A stretch of 64,000 nucleotides of DNA from Nigrospora sphaerica (Eukaryota; Ascomycota; Sordariomycetes; Amphisphaeriales; Apiosporaceae): the NCBI GenBank assembly GCA_018287875.1, contig JAGVVL010000025.1, positions 124,001-188,000 of the forward strand. Reading direction: 5' to 3'. The position numbers were made by a program, and so were the translations under genes. Position 1 is the stretch's first letter; every line of letters begins with the position of its first letter. The notes below the pieces were generated by a model. That model ran no database searches. It was not told where the DNA came from and saw only the letters and a program-made list of their open reading frames with translations. Below, piece after piece: positions 1-10,000 of the stretch.

Positions 1-615
1 TACGCGGCTGCCCTCTTCGCTGCCGGCGTGGCGCCGTTGTGGTACGCGCTGCCGCCTGCGTGCACGACGGCGGCCATGGTTTCCATTGTGCTATCCATGA
101 TGTACCCCTTCGGTAAACGATTCACCGACTTTGCCCAGGTCGTGCTCGGCGCGACGCTGGGGTCCACCGTCTTCCTGACCACACTCAGCCTCGGCCTGCC
201 CGCGCTGTCGCCCGTCTGGCTGCTGCCGACAACCTGCCTCGCCGCCACGGTGCTATTGCTGGTCGTCTTCTACGACACCGTATACGCGCGCGCCGACACG
301 GCCGACGACATCAAGTCAGGCGTGCGCGGCATGGCCGTGCGCTACCGCCACAACATCGAGGGCCTCTTCCTGGCACTCACCGCCCTCATCGTCACCTGCT
401 TGACCGTCCTCGGCCGCGTCGTGGGCATGCAGTACTGGTACTACGCCCTCTCAGTCGTTAGCCTCGCCGGCTCCCTTCTCGCCCTCGTCGCCCTCACCCG
501 CTGGAACCTACTTTCCAGCTGGGCCGGCTCGTCGGGGTGGCTATACGCCCTAGCCATTGCGAACCTGGCGGCCGGCTTCGCCAGCGAGTATTTTGTGCGC
601 AAGGTGCTGGTCTAA
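1..615 (+). CDS. UbiA-family aromatic prenyltransferase, 3' part (5' end outside window)
   Basis: The frame is open from base 1 to the TAA at 613-615, so this is the C-terminal ~204 residues of a longer gene; no start lies in the window. Several hydrophobic helices are visible. Between them, at about bases 270-350, lies a loop with D-T-V-Y-A-R-A-D followed by DDIKSGVRGMAVRYR. This is the second Asp-rich motif (DxxYxxxD) of UbiA polyprenyltransferases, which bind Mg-diphosphate and transfer an isoprenoid to an aromatic acid; the first motif would lie to the left. These enzymes are integral membrane proteins. With an NR-PKS and a halogenase nearby, I infer that it farnesylates the PKS product, like the prenyltransferase of ascochlorin-type pathways. 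The family call is firm; the substrate is inferred. Confidence 0.85.
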   Translation, partial: YAAALFAAGVAPLWYALPPACTTAAMVSIVLSMMYPFGKRFTDFAQVVLGATLGSTVFLTTLSLGLPALSPVWLLPTTCLAATVLLLVVFYDTVYARADTADDIKSGVRGMAVRYRHNIEGLFLALTALIVTCLTVLGRVVGMQYWYYALSVVSLAGSLLALVALTRWNLLSSWAGSSGWLYALAIANLAAGFASEYFVRKVLV

Positions 616-1337
616 ATAGGACCCGCAGGGAAATACGGATGAACGAGCTCCCTTTCAAGCACTTTGGGACAAAGGAAAACGTGATAGCCGTTCAAGATCC
701 CACAGTATTCGCCCCAAAAGTTGAGATAGTATTGTACCAGGAGTCCAAAAGGCACTATGCATGGTGCAATACTAAAGATGTCCTCTCCATCTCTTTACTC
801 TTCAGAACTAAGTACATCAAGCCGAATGTCTATACAATCTGCTCTTTAAAGAAAATCTCTTTTACATATGCATCATTAAGGATAGGTGAGTGTTAGATTA
901 TTCAGTGTAAGTACTTTTAGTCTAGTAGGATCCCGCCAATTAAGTAATATAAATAAGATTCTTGATTAAAGTGCTAATTACTAATAAATAGGTTTTAACA
1001 AGCGTAATTTTAGATACTATTTATAGTAAGGAATTGTCTTTAATTTTTTCTTTTTACGCTTAGCAATTTCTTAAGCTATAAGAGCCCCATATTCATTTAA
1101 GTTTATGGAAACTAATCCTGGCTAACTTTTATCCGGGTATAAAACTTAAGTCTCTTTATATCGCTCCGCGCCTCTTTAGTCTTTAAATTACTATACCGAG
1201 ATTAAGCGCAAGTTACCTACTTCTTAGCTGATATTTTGTTTTATAACCTAATCTCTTAAAGCTTATACAAATTACCCTTATCTTTTCTTTCTTTTCAATA
1301 AAGGAGAAAATATTTTATATAATTCTGACGTCTATAG
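616..1337. other. AT-rich intergenic stretch, no gene seen
   Basis: Base composition falls sharply after the prenyltransferase stop. The stretch is rich in TA and has no coding signal I trust. It looks like decayed repeat sequence and runs into the LTR remnant at 1338. Confidence 0.5.
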
Positions 1338-1676
1338 TAGAACAGACAAACACTAGGGGAAGTGCAGTGCCTAGTGGAAAGACGCGGTCGTAAGGTCAAT
1401 CCCTGATAATGTGATAGATATCCCCTCGATCTCAGACGTGCAAGTCCTTGATCAAGGGTACGTCTACCACCCAAATTAAAGAGAGGTCCAACTGGGACGA
1501 TAAATTGGAGCAGGGACGGTTACGTGCGGTAGTCTCAAAAGATGAAAAGGAGGTGAACATATGTCTTGCGTTGCCATGTCTGTCTGCTATCTCTACGGTG
1601 GAAGCTGGGCGGCTACTTATAGGTGCCTTGATCAGACCCCTGGCATCAGGTATTTATGTACCCTAGCCCCGTCTCA
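1338..1676 (-). repeat. Diverged solo LTR related to the Ty3 element at 25907-35184
   Basis: The block aligns by eye, in order, with the 300-bp LTR at 25907-26206. It has an initial TAGAAC (TGGAAC in the intact LTR), the segment TGGAAAGACRCGGTCGT, a CTTGATCAAGG stretch, and the end GCCCCGTCTCA (GCCCGGTCTCA in the intact LTR). It is about 40 bp longer and clearly older. No internal retroelement sequence is attached, so it is a solo LTR. The strand follows the orientation of the complete element, whose genes are on the minus strand. Confidence 0.65.
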
Positions 1677-1827
1677 ATAGCTGACCAGCACATAAACCCT
1701 AATAGATCTAAGTCTCCTAGTGTCACGGGGCGAGGCCCGTGACAGCGGCTACGACCTGACCCGACCTCTGAACCCTTATATGTGAGAGCAGTGCAGACCC
1801 TTCCGGTTCTGCATCCTAGTCTTTTGC

Positions 1828-1897
1828 GCCCGCTAGCGCAGCGGTAGTGCGCCCGAATGCTCTCGGGAGGCCCCACCGTGATAAGTTCGGAGTTTCT
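1828..1897 (+). other. tRNA-like sequence (Met-type 5' half), pseudo-tRNA or SINE head
   Basis: The first ~26 bases (gcccgctagcgcagcggtag, then tgcgc) resemble the 5' half of fungal elongator tRNA-Met: acceptor strand, D-arm with CGCA/TGCG stem, and A box. An anticodon-like hairpin CCCGA/TCGGG follows, but with a six-base loop and no CAT. The T-arm is poor; only an imperfect B-box-like AGTTCGGAG is seen at about 1884. A working tRNA is unlikely. Confidence 0.35.
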
Positions 1898-2939
1898 TAG
1901 TTCTAGTATAAATAAGAGTTAATTGTTCCCTCTTTATATATTTAGTTGTTTCTCGAGTAAGAAAGTTTAATACACTCTTATTCTTATCGAAAAGACGTCC
2001 CTATTCTTTTATGTTTCATTATTCTTAACAAATAACCTCTAAAGATGAAAAGAGCTCTTATAAAGTATTACGTCGTCTTTATAATCAAATCACTATTTTA
2101 ACAATTAATAGACTATTACTTAAATTTCTCATAAGTTTATTTAAGGCGACTAATTTGAGTACGATAGTGAATCCACACTTATTAAGTTTGTTTTTATTTT
2201 TTGTGCTTAAACGAAAATAATGGCTTCTTCTAAAACACTTAAATATATTCGTTAATATGATAGTATTTTCATAAACACGATTTAAGATGAAAAGAACGCC
2301 TCTTTTAAGCGCTTATAGTTAACTCACCTTGAGAAGAAACTTTTATATACAGTTTAGCGACTATGGTAACGGCGTTTAACGGTTGTATAGCCCACGGTAT
2401 AAAGTTACATAGCGCTGCGAGTGCTAAGTTCCGGGTCCCTTTCGTAGCTTGAATAGCTATGATGATATTCTTTTCGTCGCTCTTATATGATATCTTAAGT
2501 TATGGTGAAATGTGAGTTTTAATATAAATATCGCGTGTAATTCGGCTAGTTTGACATTCACTTATTTGTTGCGCTCGCTGATATACTACATTAATAATCT
2601 TTTAGAGACAGTTTATTTATGAAGAGCCATTACAGTCATGGCTAGATATTCTGATAATGAGAAAACAATCTGATAATGAGTACATTCTAGATAGAAGCAG
2701 ACAGTCTTTCCATGGCAGACAGTGTTAGGTAGGCTAAAACCAAATCCTACACCACGCCACAGTTTCCTGCTCCAGTACAACATTATATCAGGCTAGAAAG
2801 CTCGCTGTCTTAGGCACGTAGATGGACAAACATGAACATGTAGAAACGCATCAAAGGCGATGGCAGTTTATATTTGTGTGTAGAAAAGAAGTTTGAGGTT
2901 GAGGGAGTCATACGTCGTGGCATGGGGCGGTACATTAGA
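1898..2939. other. AT-rich, RIP-like intergenic stretch
   Basis: The DNA is very TA-rich with stops in all frames and no recognisable gene. It separates the tRNA-like sequence from the regulator gene. Confidence 0.5.
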
Positions 2940-4517
2940 TTACCTAATGAGCGACTGCTGTAGCCTTTGCGCCCGCTTCTGAATATCCTCCTCCCTGATC
3001 CGGATGTCGACCCACGTTGCTGTCAAGAGCCCCGATGAAGAGCGCAGGCTCGTATAGTCCGTGACGGACCCCCCACTGGCATCAGACAGGGCGACGCTGC
3101 CGTCAGCGGGCGGCCGCAGGGACAGGGCGTCGCGCAGGAGGGTGAAGAGGTAGTGGACGGCGTGAGCGGCGAGGGAGCGCTCGAGGCGCGAAGACAGGGA
3201 TGGGGCGGCCCGCCCGGCGTGGTGGTCCTCGTGCTGGGTCCAGAGCCCGTCGAGGACGCGCTCGAGGGCGCTCAGGAGCCCCGCGTAACAGGCCAGGAGA
3301 AGGAAGACAAGCCCCGCGTCGGGCGCGAGCGTGCACGCCAAGGGTGACGCCCGGCGTGGGGCCTGGACACTGTTGCTGTGCAGCGGCTCTTGTGACGACG
3401 AGGGACTGGACGCATGCGAGCCTGCCAAGGGCACGAGAGGGGGGCTCCTTCGCACTTCTGCCGATGTCTCAAAGTCAGAGGGTGGGGCGGTGGTGGTGGA
3501 GGGGCTCGGGTATTCCAGCTGGGGCACGAGCTGCCGGGCTACATCGATAAGCTCGCTGGCGAGCCCCGAGACGTCTTTGAGGGCTACGTCGCCTGCCGAG
3601 GCGCCGTGTTCGGCGAGGCCCGAGGACGCCGTGCTGATGCGCAGACTGAGCTCGCAGAGCCTCTCGTGGATGTTTTGTATGCTGGAGGGCGACTCCATTG
3701 ATGAGGACGCGGGGGTGGGAGGCTTCTGTGCCTCGGGCAGGGCCGAGGATGCGGCAAAAGGGTAGGTCAAACCGTCGAGCCCCCTTGGCTCCGAGGCGCG
3801 GCTCCCGTTGTCCCCAGAACGGATTGTGGGTGTCTCGAAATCTGACTCAAGCCCGTCGCCGTCGCCGCCCATGGTCGAGTCCGACGTGGCAAGGGACGGC
3901 TCTTGCGAATAGGCTTCGCTGTCGTGGAGTGGTGCCGAGGGCCCAAAGCTGAATGTGGGCGAAAACGGTACCTTGAACTCGTAGGGCAGCAAGCCGAGCG
4001 CCTCCCAGCTCTCCATCTCGCCAGCGCTGAAGGGAAACGGCGGCACGTCGGCCGCCAGGTACTGCGACGGCGACGGCAGGCCCGTGTACATGTGCACATC
4101 GACCCCCTCGCCGCCGCCGCTGTGGCTCGCCGTAACGCTCCCCCTCAGGCCCGCCGAGCGCACCGGGGGCAACGGCGCAGCGTCTGGTTCCGCTGGGGCC
4201 GCAGGGATGGAGTTGCGTTTCGCGGGGGGGCACTGGTCTGGATCCTGTGGCAGTCGGTCGTGGTAGGGTGCTGAGTTGGATTGTGATAGGAGACCCTCTT
4301 CATTCTTTCGCTTGTTGTTTTTGGCAGGTCTTCCCACCTTGCCTCGGAGACCGATGACGCATTGGGTCCGCGCCTTGAGGCAACGCGAACACGACTTGCC
4401 CGGGTCGGGAGAACCGGTTTCGCTCTGGTCCACCCTGTTGCATCGGAGCTTGTGAGCGTGGCACCGATCGCACGCATACCGCAGAGGATGCTCTTTTTCC
4501 GTGGCGTAGTCGGCCAT
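2940..4517 (-). CDS. Zn2Cys6 transcription factor, AflR-like, likely cluster regulator
   Basis: An intact 525-residue reading frame without introns. The N-terminus carries a binuclear zinc cluster with Cys at 16, 19, 26, 43, 46 and 53 (C-x2-C-x6-C-x16-C-x2-C-x6-C). The long middle spacer recalls the AflR group rather than Gal4. A basic stretch GRPAKNNKRKNEE follows and could be a nuclear localisation signal. The middle is Ser/Pro-rich. The C-terminal third (LVFLLLACYAGLLSALERV, later a heptad-like stretch near RAQRLQQSL) resembles the aflatoxin-regulator domain. The start at 4517 places the zinc cluster at the usual distance from the N-terminus. It lies between the prenyltransferase and the PKS, so I infer pathway-specific control. 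The regulator class is firm, its targets are not. Confidence 0.88.
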   Translation of the reverse strand: MADYATEKEHPLRYACDRCHAHKLRCNRVDQSETGSPDPGKSCSRCLKARTQCVIGLRGKVGRPAKNNKRKNEEGLLSQSNSAPYHDRLPQDPDQCPPAKRNSIPAAPAEPDAAPLPPVRSAGLRGSVTASHSGGGEGVDVHMYTGLPSPSQYLAADVPPFPFSAGEMESWEALGLLPYEFKVPFSPTFSFGPSAPLHDSEAYSQEPSLATSDSTMGGDGDGLESDFETPTIRSGDNGSRASEPRGLDGLTYPFAASSALPEAQKPPTPASSSMESPSSIQNIHERLCELSLRISTASSGLAEHGASAGDVALKDVSGLASELIDVARQLVPQLEYPSPSTTTAPPSDFETSAEVRRSPPLVPLAGSHASSPSSSQEPLHSNSVQAPRRASPLACTLAPDAGLVFLLLACYAGLLSALERVLDGLWTQHEDHHAGRAAPSLSSRLERSLAAHAVHYLFTLLRDALSLRPPADGSVALSDASGGSVTDYTSLRSSSGLLTATWVDIRIREEDIQKRAQRLQQSLIR

Positions 4518-5315
4518 TTCTTTTTGGGAGGGTGGTGTGGATGTCAGAAGGGGGGACCTTGTCTATAGTTTGTGCGGGCGACGATGAGATGGCCACCGGG
4601 AACCCAGGCCGATCTTGCTTACTCACAGCCGTCGATTGATGTGTTGTGATTCCTTTCTGACATACCACCTTCACCAGATGGCTACGATACCAAGAAGTCT
4701 TAAGTCCCCGGAACAAAGGCCCTGAACATGCCAAAATGGGGGCAACTGCAAGTCTAGTCTAGGGGGGGCGGCGGCCTTGCTCAGAAGAGACAGTTGGCGA
4801 CCCCTTTGGTAGAACCTTATTGTGTGGGCAGAAACCCGCAAGGGTGGGTCGTTCTACTCTACTCGCAGTGACACCCGACGCATGCTGAAAGTGACTGTCA
4901 GCCCGCGATAAGGAAACGTGTTGGGGACGTTTCCAGTGGATAAGAGAAAGATCGCAAAACAGCGCGTTCTGGGTATGTGGTTGCCATAGCCTTGGTCGTG
5001 TCATGAGGTCGAGAGCCCATCGTCCTTGGTGAATTAGGTTTCAGGGGTTACCATCCGGTTTGCGGCACGGATACAATGACTCGGTCGCGAGGGTGGGGGC
5101 CGCAGAGCTATGTTCCGGATGAATGGGACTGTGAGTAGATTGGATGAGGTCAAGGGCCTGTGGCCTATGTGGGTGGTTCCCTAGTGGAGATATCGTACGT
5201 GCAGCTACGTACAGTACGATGGCATCCCTGCGCAAAGTGATGGCTATGCCGGCTGTCGCTCCAATCTGGCGCTGCAGACTCATCTATTCGTAGGCACGTA
5301 TCCTAGTGCCAATCC

Positions 5316-5376
5316 GTACATAGTACGACCCAGGGATCCCTGTTCCGTACGTACGACTCAGGGATCCCTATCCCGT
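5316..5376. repeat. Two-copy ~30-bp direct repeat rich in GTAC
   Basis: Two near-identical units each contain AGGGATCCCT, a perfect 10-bp palindrome, flanked by GTAC or GTACGTAC. Further CGTACGTA-type sequence continues to about 5435. It lies 0.8 kb upstream of the regulator start. Function unknown. Confidence 0.55.
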
Positions 5377-6438
5377 ACATGCGTATGCACAGTACGATTG
5401 TGTGTACCCAGGCCCCGTACGTATACGTACATACCAACGGCGCCCCGCCTGCTATCCCGACCCTTTCCGTTGGACCGGCGCCCCGTGCTCCTCCACGCGG
5501 CGGTGCTGCATAGCTCGTACTTGACTCGCCTTGGCCCGTTGGCCCACTTGATCGCGCCAACAAGCACCTGCGAGGCCGCCATCGACATGTTTGCTTTGCC
5601 ATCGGTCGGATTGTGGGTTGATTGTGGCACGGCGATTGGATGCTCGGGGGGCGGGGTGGAAGCAAGAAATGGCTTACCCTACTAAAAAGCCCTACTCAGT
5701 ATTTTAGTATGCAGTTAATTTAACTCCAGTGTCTGACCCTGCTTATTTTGAACTGCTACTACTAATAATATTCTATGAATCGCTAAAGAATATAAAGCAT
5801 CAGGCTTGTTAGGCGCCCGAAGCTCCTTCACGTATTAAGGTTCCCGCCTAGATTTGGGCGGCTATATTATTAGAGGGAAGCAGCTAGGGGTCAGCCATTT
5901 CTTGCTTGCATCCCCACGAGGCCTAAGCCGGGTGCTGACAGGGTCTCTTCAGGGGGCTAAGCGCTGGCGATTCCTTCTACACCGCGTTAGGCTAGCTTGG
6001 GGACCCCTCGTTTGCTCTTCCTAAACAAGTACCTTGTCCCGGGCGACATTTTGGCACTTTTTCCATGTGCCAAATGCGCGCCAATCTGGGCCTTCCGCAC
6101 CCCAATGTTATTGCTGATACTGCAGCAACACCGCACCTACCGGCGCGGGAGCCAAGGGAGAACCCATGTCAGCCCGGCGGCTTCTACACAGTACCGGTAC
6201 ATTCACATCGCAGATGTAAGCCCCTTTGAGCTAGCTTCACGAGCTTATTGAGCCCACAGTAGTATATTGATGTGGGCGAACTTGGGTAAGTAATCGGGCC
6301 GCTCACTTCCTTTGCAAGTATGCGAGAGTTTCAGACAACACGTGTGTGTGTTCGCACGTGCGGAACCGTCGATTCCCCATAAGCTCACCCACCACCAAGC
6401 GCACCACCCCTATCACCTCGTTAATTCCTATTAAAATC

Positions 6439-6606
6439 ATAGTAACGAAAAGGAAGCGGTGCGACGCAGCGGAACCTAGGTTTTTCACCCGGCCGGACGT
6501 CAGCCCGGAACGGTTTTCCTAGGCTAAGATGCGCGGGGGGTCCTCATGGCCTAGATAGGTCGCTAGGTGTAAGAATAATAATAATAATAATAATAGTAAC
6601 GAAAAG
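6439..6606 (+). mobile_element. 5'-truncated LINE insertion with 14-bp target-site duplication
   Basis: Bases 6453-6592 match the last ~140 bp of the LINE ending at 40754 with few differences. Both include ACCTAGGTTTTTCACCCGGC, the CCTAGATAGGTCGCTAGGTG block and a terminal (AAT)n tract. The insert is flanked by the exact direct repeat atagtaacgaaaag at 6439-6452 and 6593-6606. A shared 3' end, simple-repeat tail, 5' truncation and target duplication are the marks of target-primed reverse transcription. Confidence 0.9.
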
Positions 6607-7048
6607 ACGACGAAGGAAATTGCTTTCAAGTTTTCATACTGTTAATACAGCGGCGTAGCTAGTCCTTACAAAATGATACTTAGCGGACATTTTCATAAAT
6701 TAACCGCTTATAACTTCGCTTCACGCCTTCTTAAGCTATTCCATGTCTATATATGTAAAACAGTAAGGAAGTGGAGATCTCATAGATTTAACAACCCTAT
6801 TACCGTCTCTGCAAGCTTTAGATGTAGCTAATTATGAAGGAGTGACGGTTAAAGAGACATCGTGAGGCATGGCTAAAACCGGTGTCGCGCAATGGGGCTG
6901 GCGCACGAACCGGTGTTCTACCTTATGGGATGCATCTATTTGTACTATGGGATGCATGTATTGCTTTTAGCGAACAAGTTAGTGAACATACACACACACA
7001 CGGAGAGAGACCAGGGGCCCCGACACACTGCGAAATCGCCCTCCCGCT

Positions 7049-10000
7049 TCATCCGGCCAACGCCCCTTCCCCCTCCCCACCGCCAGCACTACCGCGGGCT
7101 TCGTGGAGCTCGTGCAGGAGAAAGGCGTAGGCGGGCGCGATGTGGCGGGCCCAGCCGTCGCTGCCGGGCGCAAGGTCGAGGTCGAAGATGTGGCGGGCGC
7201 CGGGTACGGTGAGCAGCTCGCTGGGGAGACCCCGGGCGCGTGCGACGCGCGCAAACTCGGCCGCCGGCGCGTACGGCGCGATCTCGTCGGCATCGCCGAA
7301 GACGACACACGTGGGCACGCGGTACCGGCCGCGACGCAGCTGGGCGAGGGGGCTGAGGGCCTCGGCGCGCGTCGCGTCGGGGCGGGGCAGTACGTTATCG
7401 TCGGCGTCGGCGTTGGCGGCGCCCGCCAGCGGCTCATCGTTTAGCAGCAGCGCCATGCCGTGGTCTTCCTTAATCAGCGCTAGCACGAGCTCCGATCTCG
7501 GGTCGCCGGCCCGCACCCAGCCAAGCCGCGGTCCATCCTTGTCCGTCTTGAAAGTGTATTCCGTCGTCTGGGCACGCGACGCAAGGGTCGTCCATGGTTA
7601 GCCAATATCTCAGCCAGGACCCTTCGACGGGTCCATGACCACGGTCCGAAAGGGGTAGTTGAGCGTGTACTTACCGGCTCGTCCGGCAGCAGTCGACAGA
7701 TTTCACCAAGGGTCATCATGCGTGGGCTGTACTCGTGGCCCATGTTGATTGGGTCTTTTTTTTTAACCTCTGGTGTTAGCGTCCCAGACCTATACCACAC
7801 GTTCCACCGCTGAGGAAAGCGGCGGGAAATGGAAAACTCGAAACGTACTCTCGGGATCGTAGGACACGGGACAGTAAAAGGCAAGGATGGCGGATGGGGC
7901 CGCGACCCCGGCGTCCCGGGCGGCCCAGGCCGTCGTCATGGCCAGGGTCCCCCCCGTGGACCAGCCGACGACGGCGTAGCGCGAGGGATCGAGAACGAGG
8001 CCCCAGTCAGCCGCGAGGTGCGGCAGCACGTGCTGGGCCCAGCGGCAGGCGTCGGCCACGTCAGCCACGGCGCCGTCGACGGCGTTGACCTGCGGGCACA
8101 GCCGGTAGTCGAGGCTGACGGGGAGCAGTCCCTGCGATAGGAGGTGCTTGGCCTGCCGCAAGCGCACCGCCTTGCGGGAGAGCGTGAGGAACCCGCCGCC
8201 GTGGATCATCAGGGCTAGGCCACGAGGGGAAGCTGGTTAGCAATGCGCCAGGCGGTACGGTATACTAATTTCGGCAGACCAGTCTCGTGGGTGACGGGGG
8301 CTTCATAATCAAAATAATGGTATTATACGCACCTGCACACATGGGCTGGTTCGGCGGATTCGTGGGCACGTAGACATCGGCGAGTATGTCGACACCACCC
8401 ACCTGCTTGTAAGCCTGCGTTTCGACGGTAAAGCGCGAGTCGAGGGCCTCGCTGGGCCACTCCCACTTGGGCGCCGTCTTCTCCGGTAGATCGAACGCGT
8501 CCAGCTCACTCCTGGGCGACGGCGTCGTCAAGCTCGTCGTGTCCGAGGCCGTCGACGAGGGGGTCGAGGCGCCGCTGCCGCTGGACGCGGGAAGCTGGTC
8601 GAGGAGGGACTGCAGCGTGCGTTCGTTGAGGGCGCCCATGGCCTCGACCTGCAGGCTCAGCTGCGCCGCCATTTCGTCCGCCAGCTCGATCGAGGCCAGC
8701 GAGTCCAATCCCATGCTTCCAAGCGTTTCCGAAGCCTCCATGTCGTCGATGGGCACTCCCGTGTAGGAGGAAATCAGGGCTACTAGTTGTGAAGCGAGGT
8801 CTTTGGCGTCGACGCCATCTTTTCGCTCCGCTGATTGCCGAGGCGGCGGGAGGCTTCGCTGCGTTGGATCCGTCCCTGCCATCCCGCCGTCCTGCGCCGA
8901 ATGGAGCATGGAGAGTTTTCTCGCGCCGCCCTGAGTCTGTGGTGCCAGCAGGGTCGACTTGGCTGCCGCCAGGGTCGGGTTAGCCATCTCAAGGAGGCGT
9001 TCCATGGTGGCCGCGTGCACCTCGACGAAGCGGATCTCTGCAGCCGAGAAAACCACCTCGCCGCTCTCGGCCAAGACGAAGACCTCGCCGCTGGTGGTCT
9101 TGGCGTCGACGACAGAATAGGAAGCGTAGACGGTCCAGACGTGCGCGGCGGCGCCAAAGGCCACGGGGCGGAGCTCCATGGTGCCGATGCTGGAAGCCAC
9201 GTAGATATTGTCGTCACGTCCCGACCCTGCCACAGCCGCCTCGCAGGCCGTGTTGTGGTTGACGAGCAGGCCGAGCACCTGGATGAAGGTGTCGAGGGTG
9301 ATGGCGTCGTAGAAGTTGGCCACGGTGCTCTCCGAGGCCGGGAAAATGGTCCGGGGCGCCTGGATGCGCGCCACGGCCTCGCGGGTGCCCATGGCGATGT
9401 GCTGGATGCCCTGCATGAGGTCGGCGTACTCGACGACGCGCGAAAACAGGCGGTACGACGTCGCCTGCTTGAAAGATTCGGCGTGCTCGTCGCCGCGCAA
9501 TCGTGCCACCTTGTCGATCAGGAGCTGCGGTTCGAACTTGCCGTGGCCGGCGCCGTAGGACGGGCTTGCGATGTCCACCTCACCCTCGCTGTGGGTGACC
9601 CGGCCGGCGGACTGCACGGCGAAGCGCCATGGCGAGGCGGGGGCGGCCGGACCGCTGGCCCGCGTCAGGCTCAGCTGCACTTCGAGAGAGGGATCGCAAC
9701 CGAGGGGCCGGCTGAAAACGGTGTTGCGAAACGTCACCGTCTTGCCGCGGGCGCCGTGGCCAAGCTGCCCGAGGGCCATGACGGCTGCTTCCATGTACAC
9801 TGAAGCGGGACAAAGCGGCAGCCCGCGCACCGAGTGGCCCCGGACAATGCAGTCGTAGCGCTCCGTGTCGGTGTGCAGACGGAAGATGTGGGTGCCGCCG
9901 GCCCGGCTCTCGCCCTCGTACGTGACGAGCTGCGGCCGTTTCTGGGCCGCCTTGGCCTGCTCCTCGACGGCGCGGTCGGCGTGGGCGAGCCAGTGCTGCG

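Larger units (their letters stand above)
4518..7048. other. Intergenic region between regulator and PKS 3' end
   Basis: No gene is recognised in these 2.5 kb. It contains the regulator's promoter, a GTAC-rich tandem repeat at 5316-5376, a short 5'-truncated LINE insertion with target-site duplication at 6439-6606, and RIP-like AT-rich DNA around 6610-6860. Open frames here look like chance. Confidence 0.5.

Noticed and set aside
537..896. 119-codon plus-strand frame overlapping the end of the prenyltransferase
   Set aside because: It overlaps a well-supported gene in another frame and continues into AT-rich DNA with no motif.
1828..1897. A functional tRNA-Met gene
   Set aside because: Anticodon loop lacks CAT and has six bases; T-arm and acceptor 3' strand do not pair.
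3103..4734. Multiple long frames on both strands over the regulator gene
   Set aside because: Shadows of the GC-rich Zn2Cys6 coding frame; none shows a domain.
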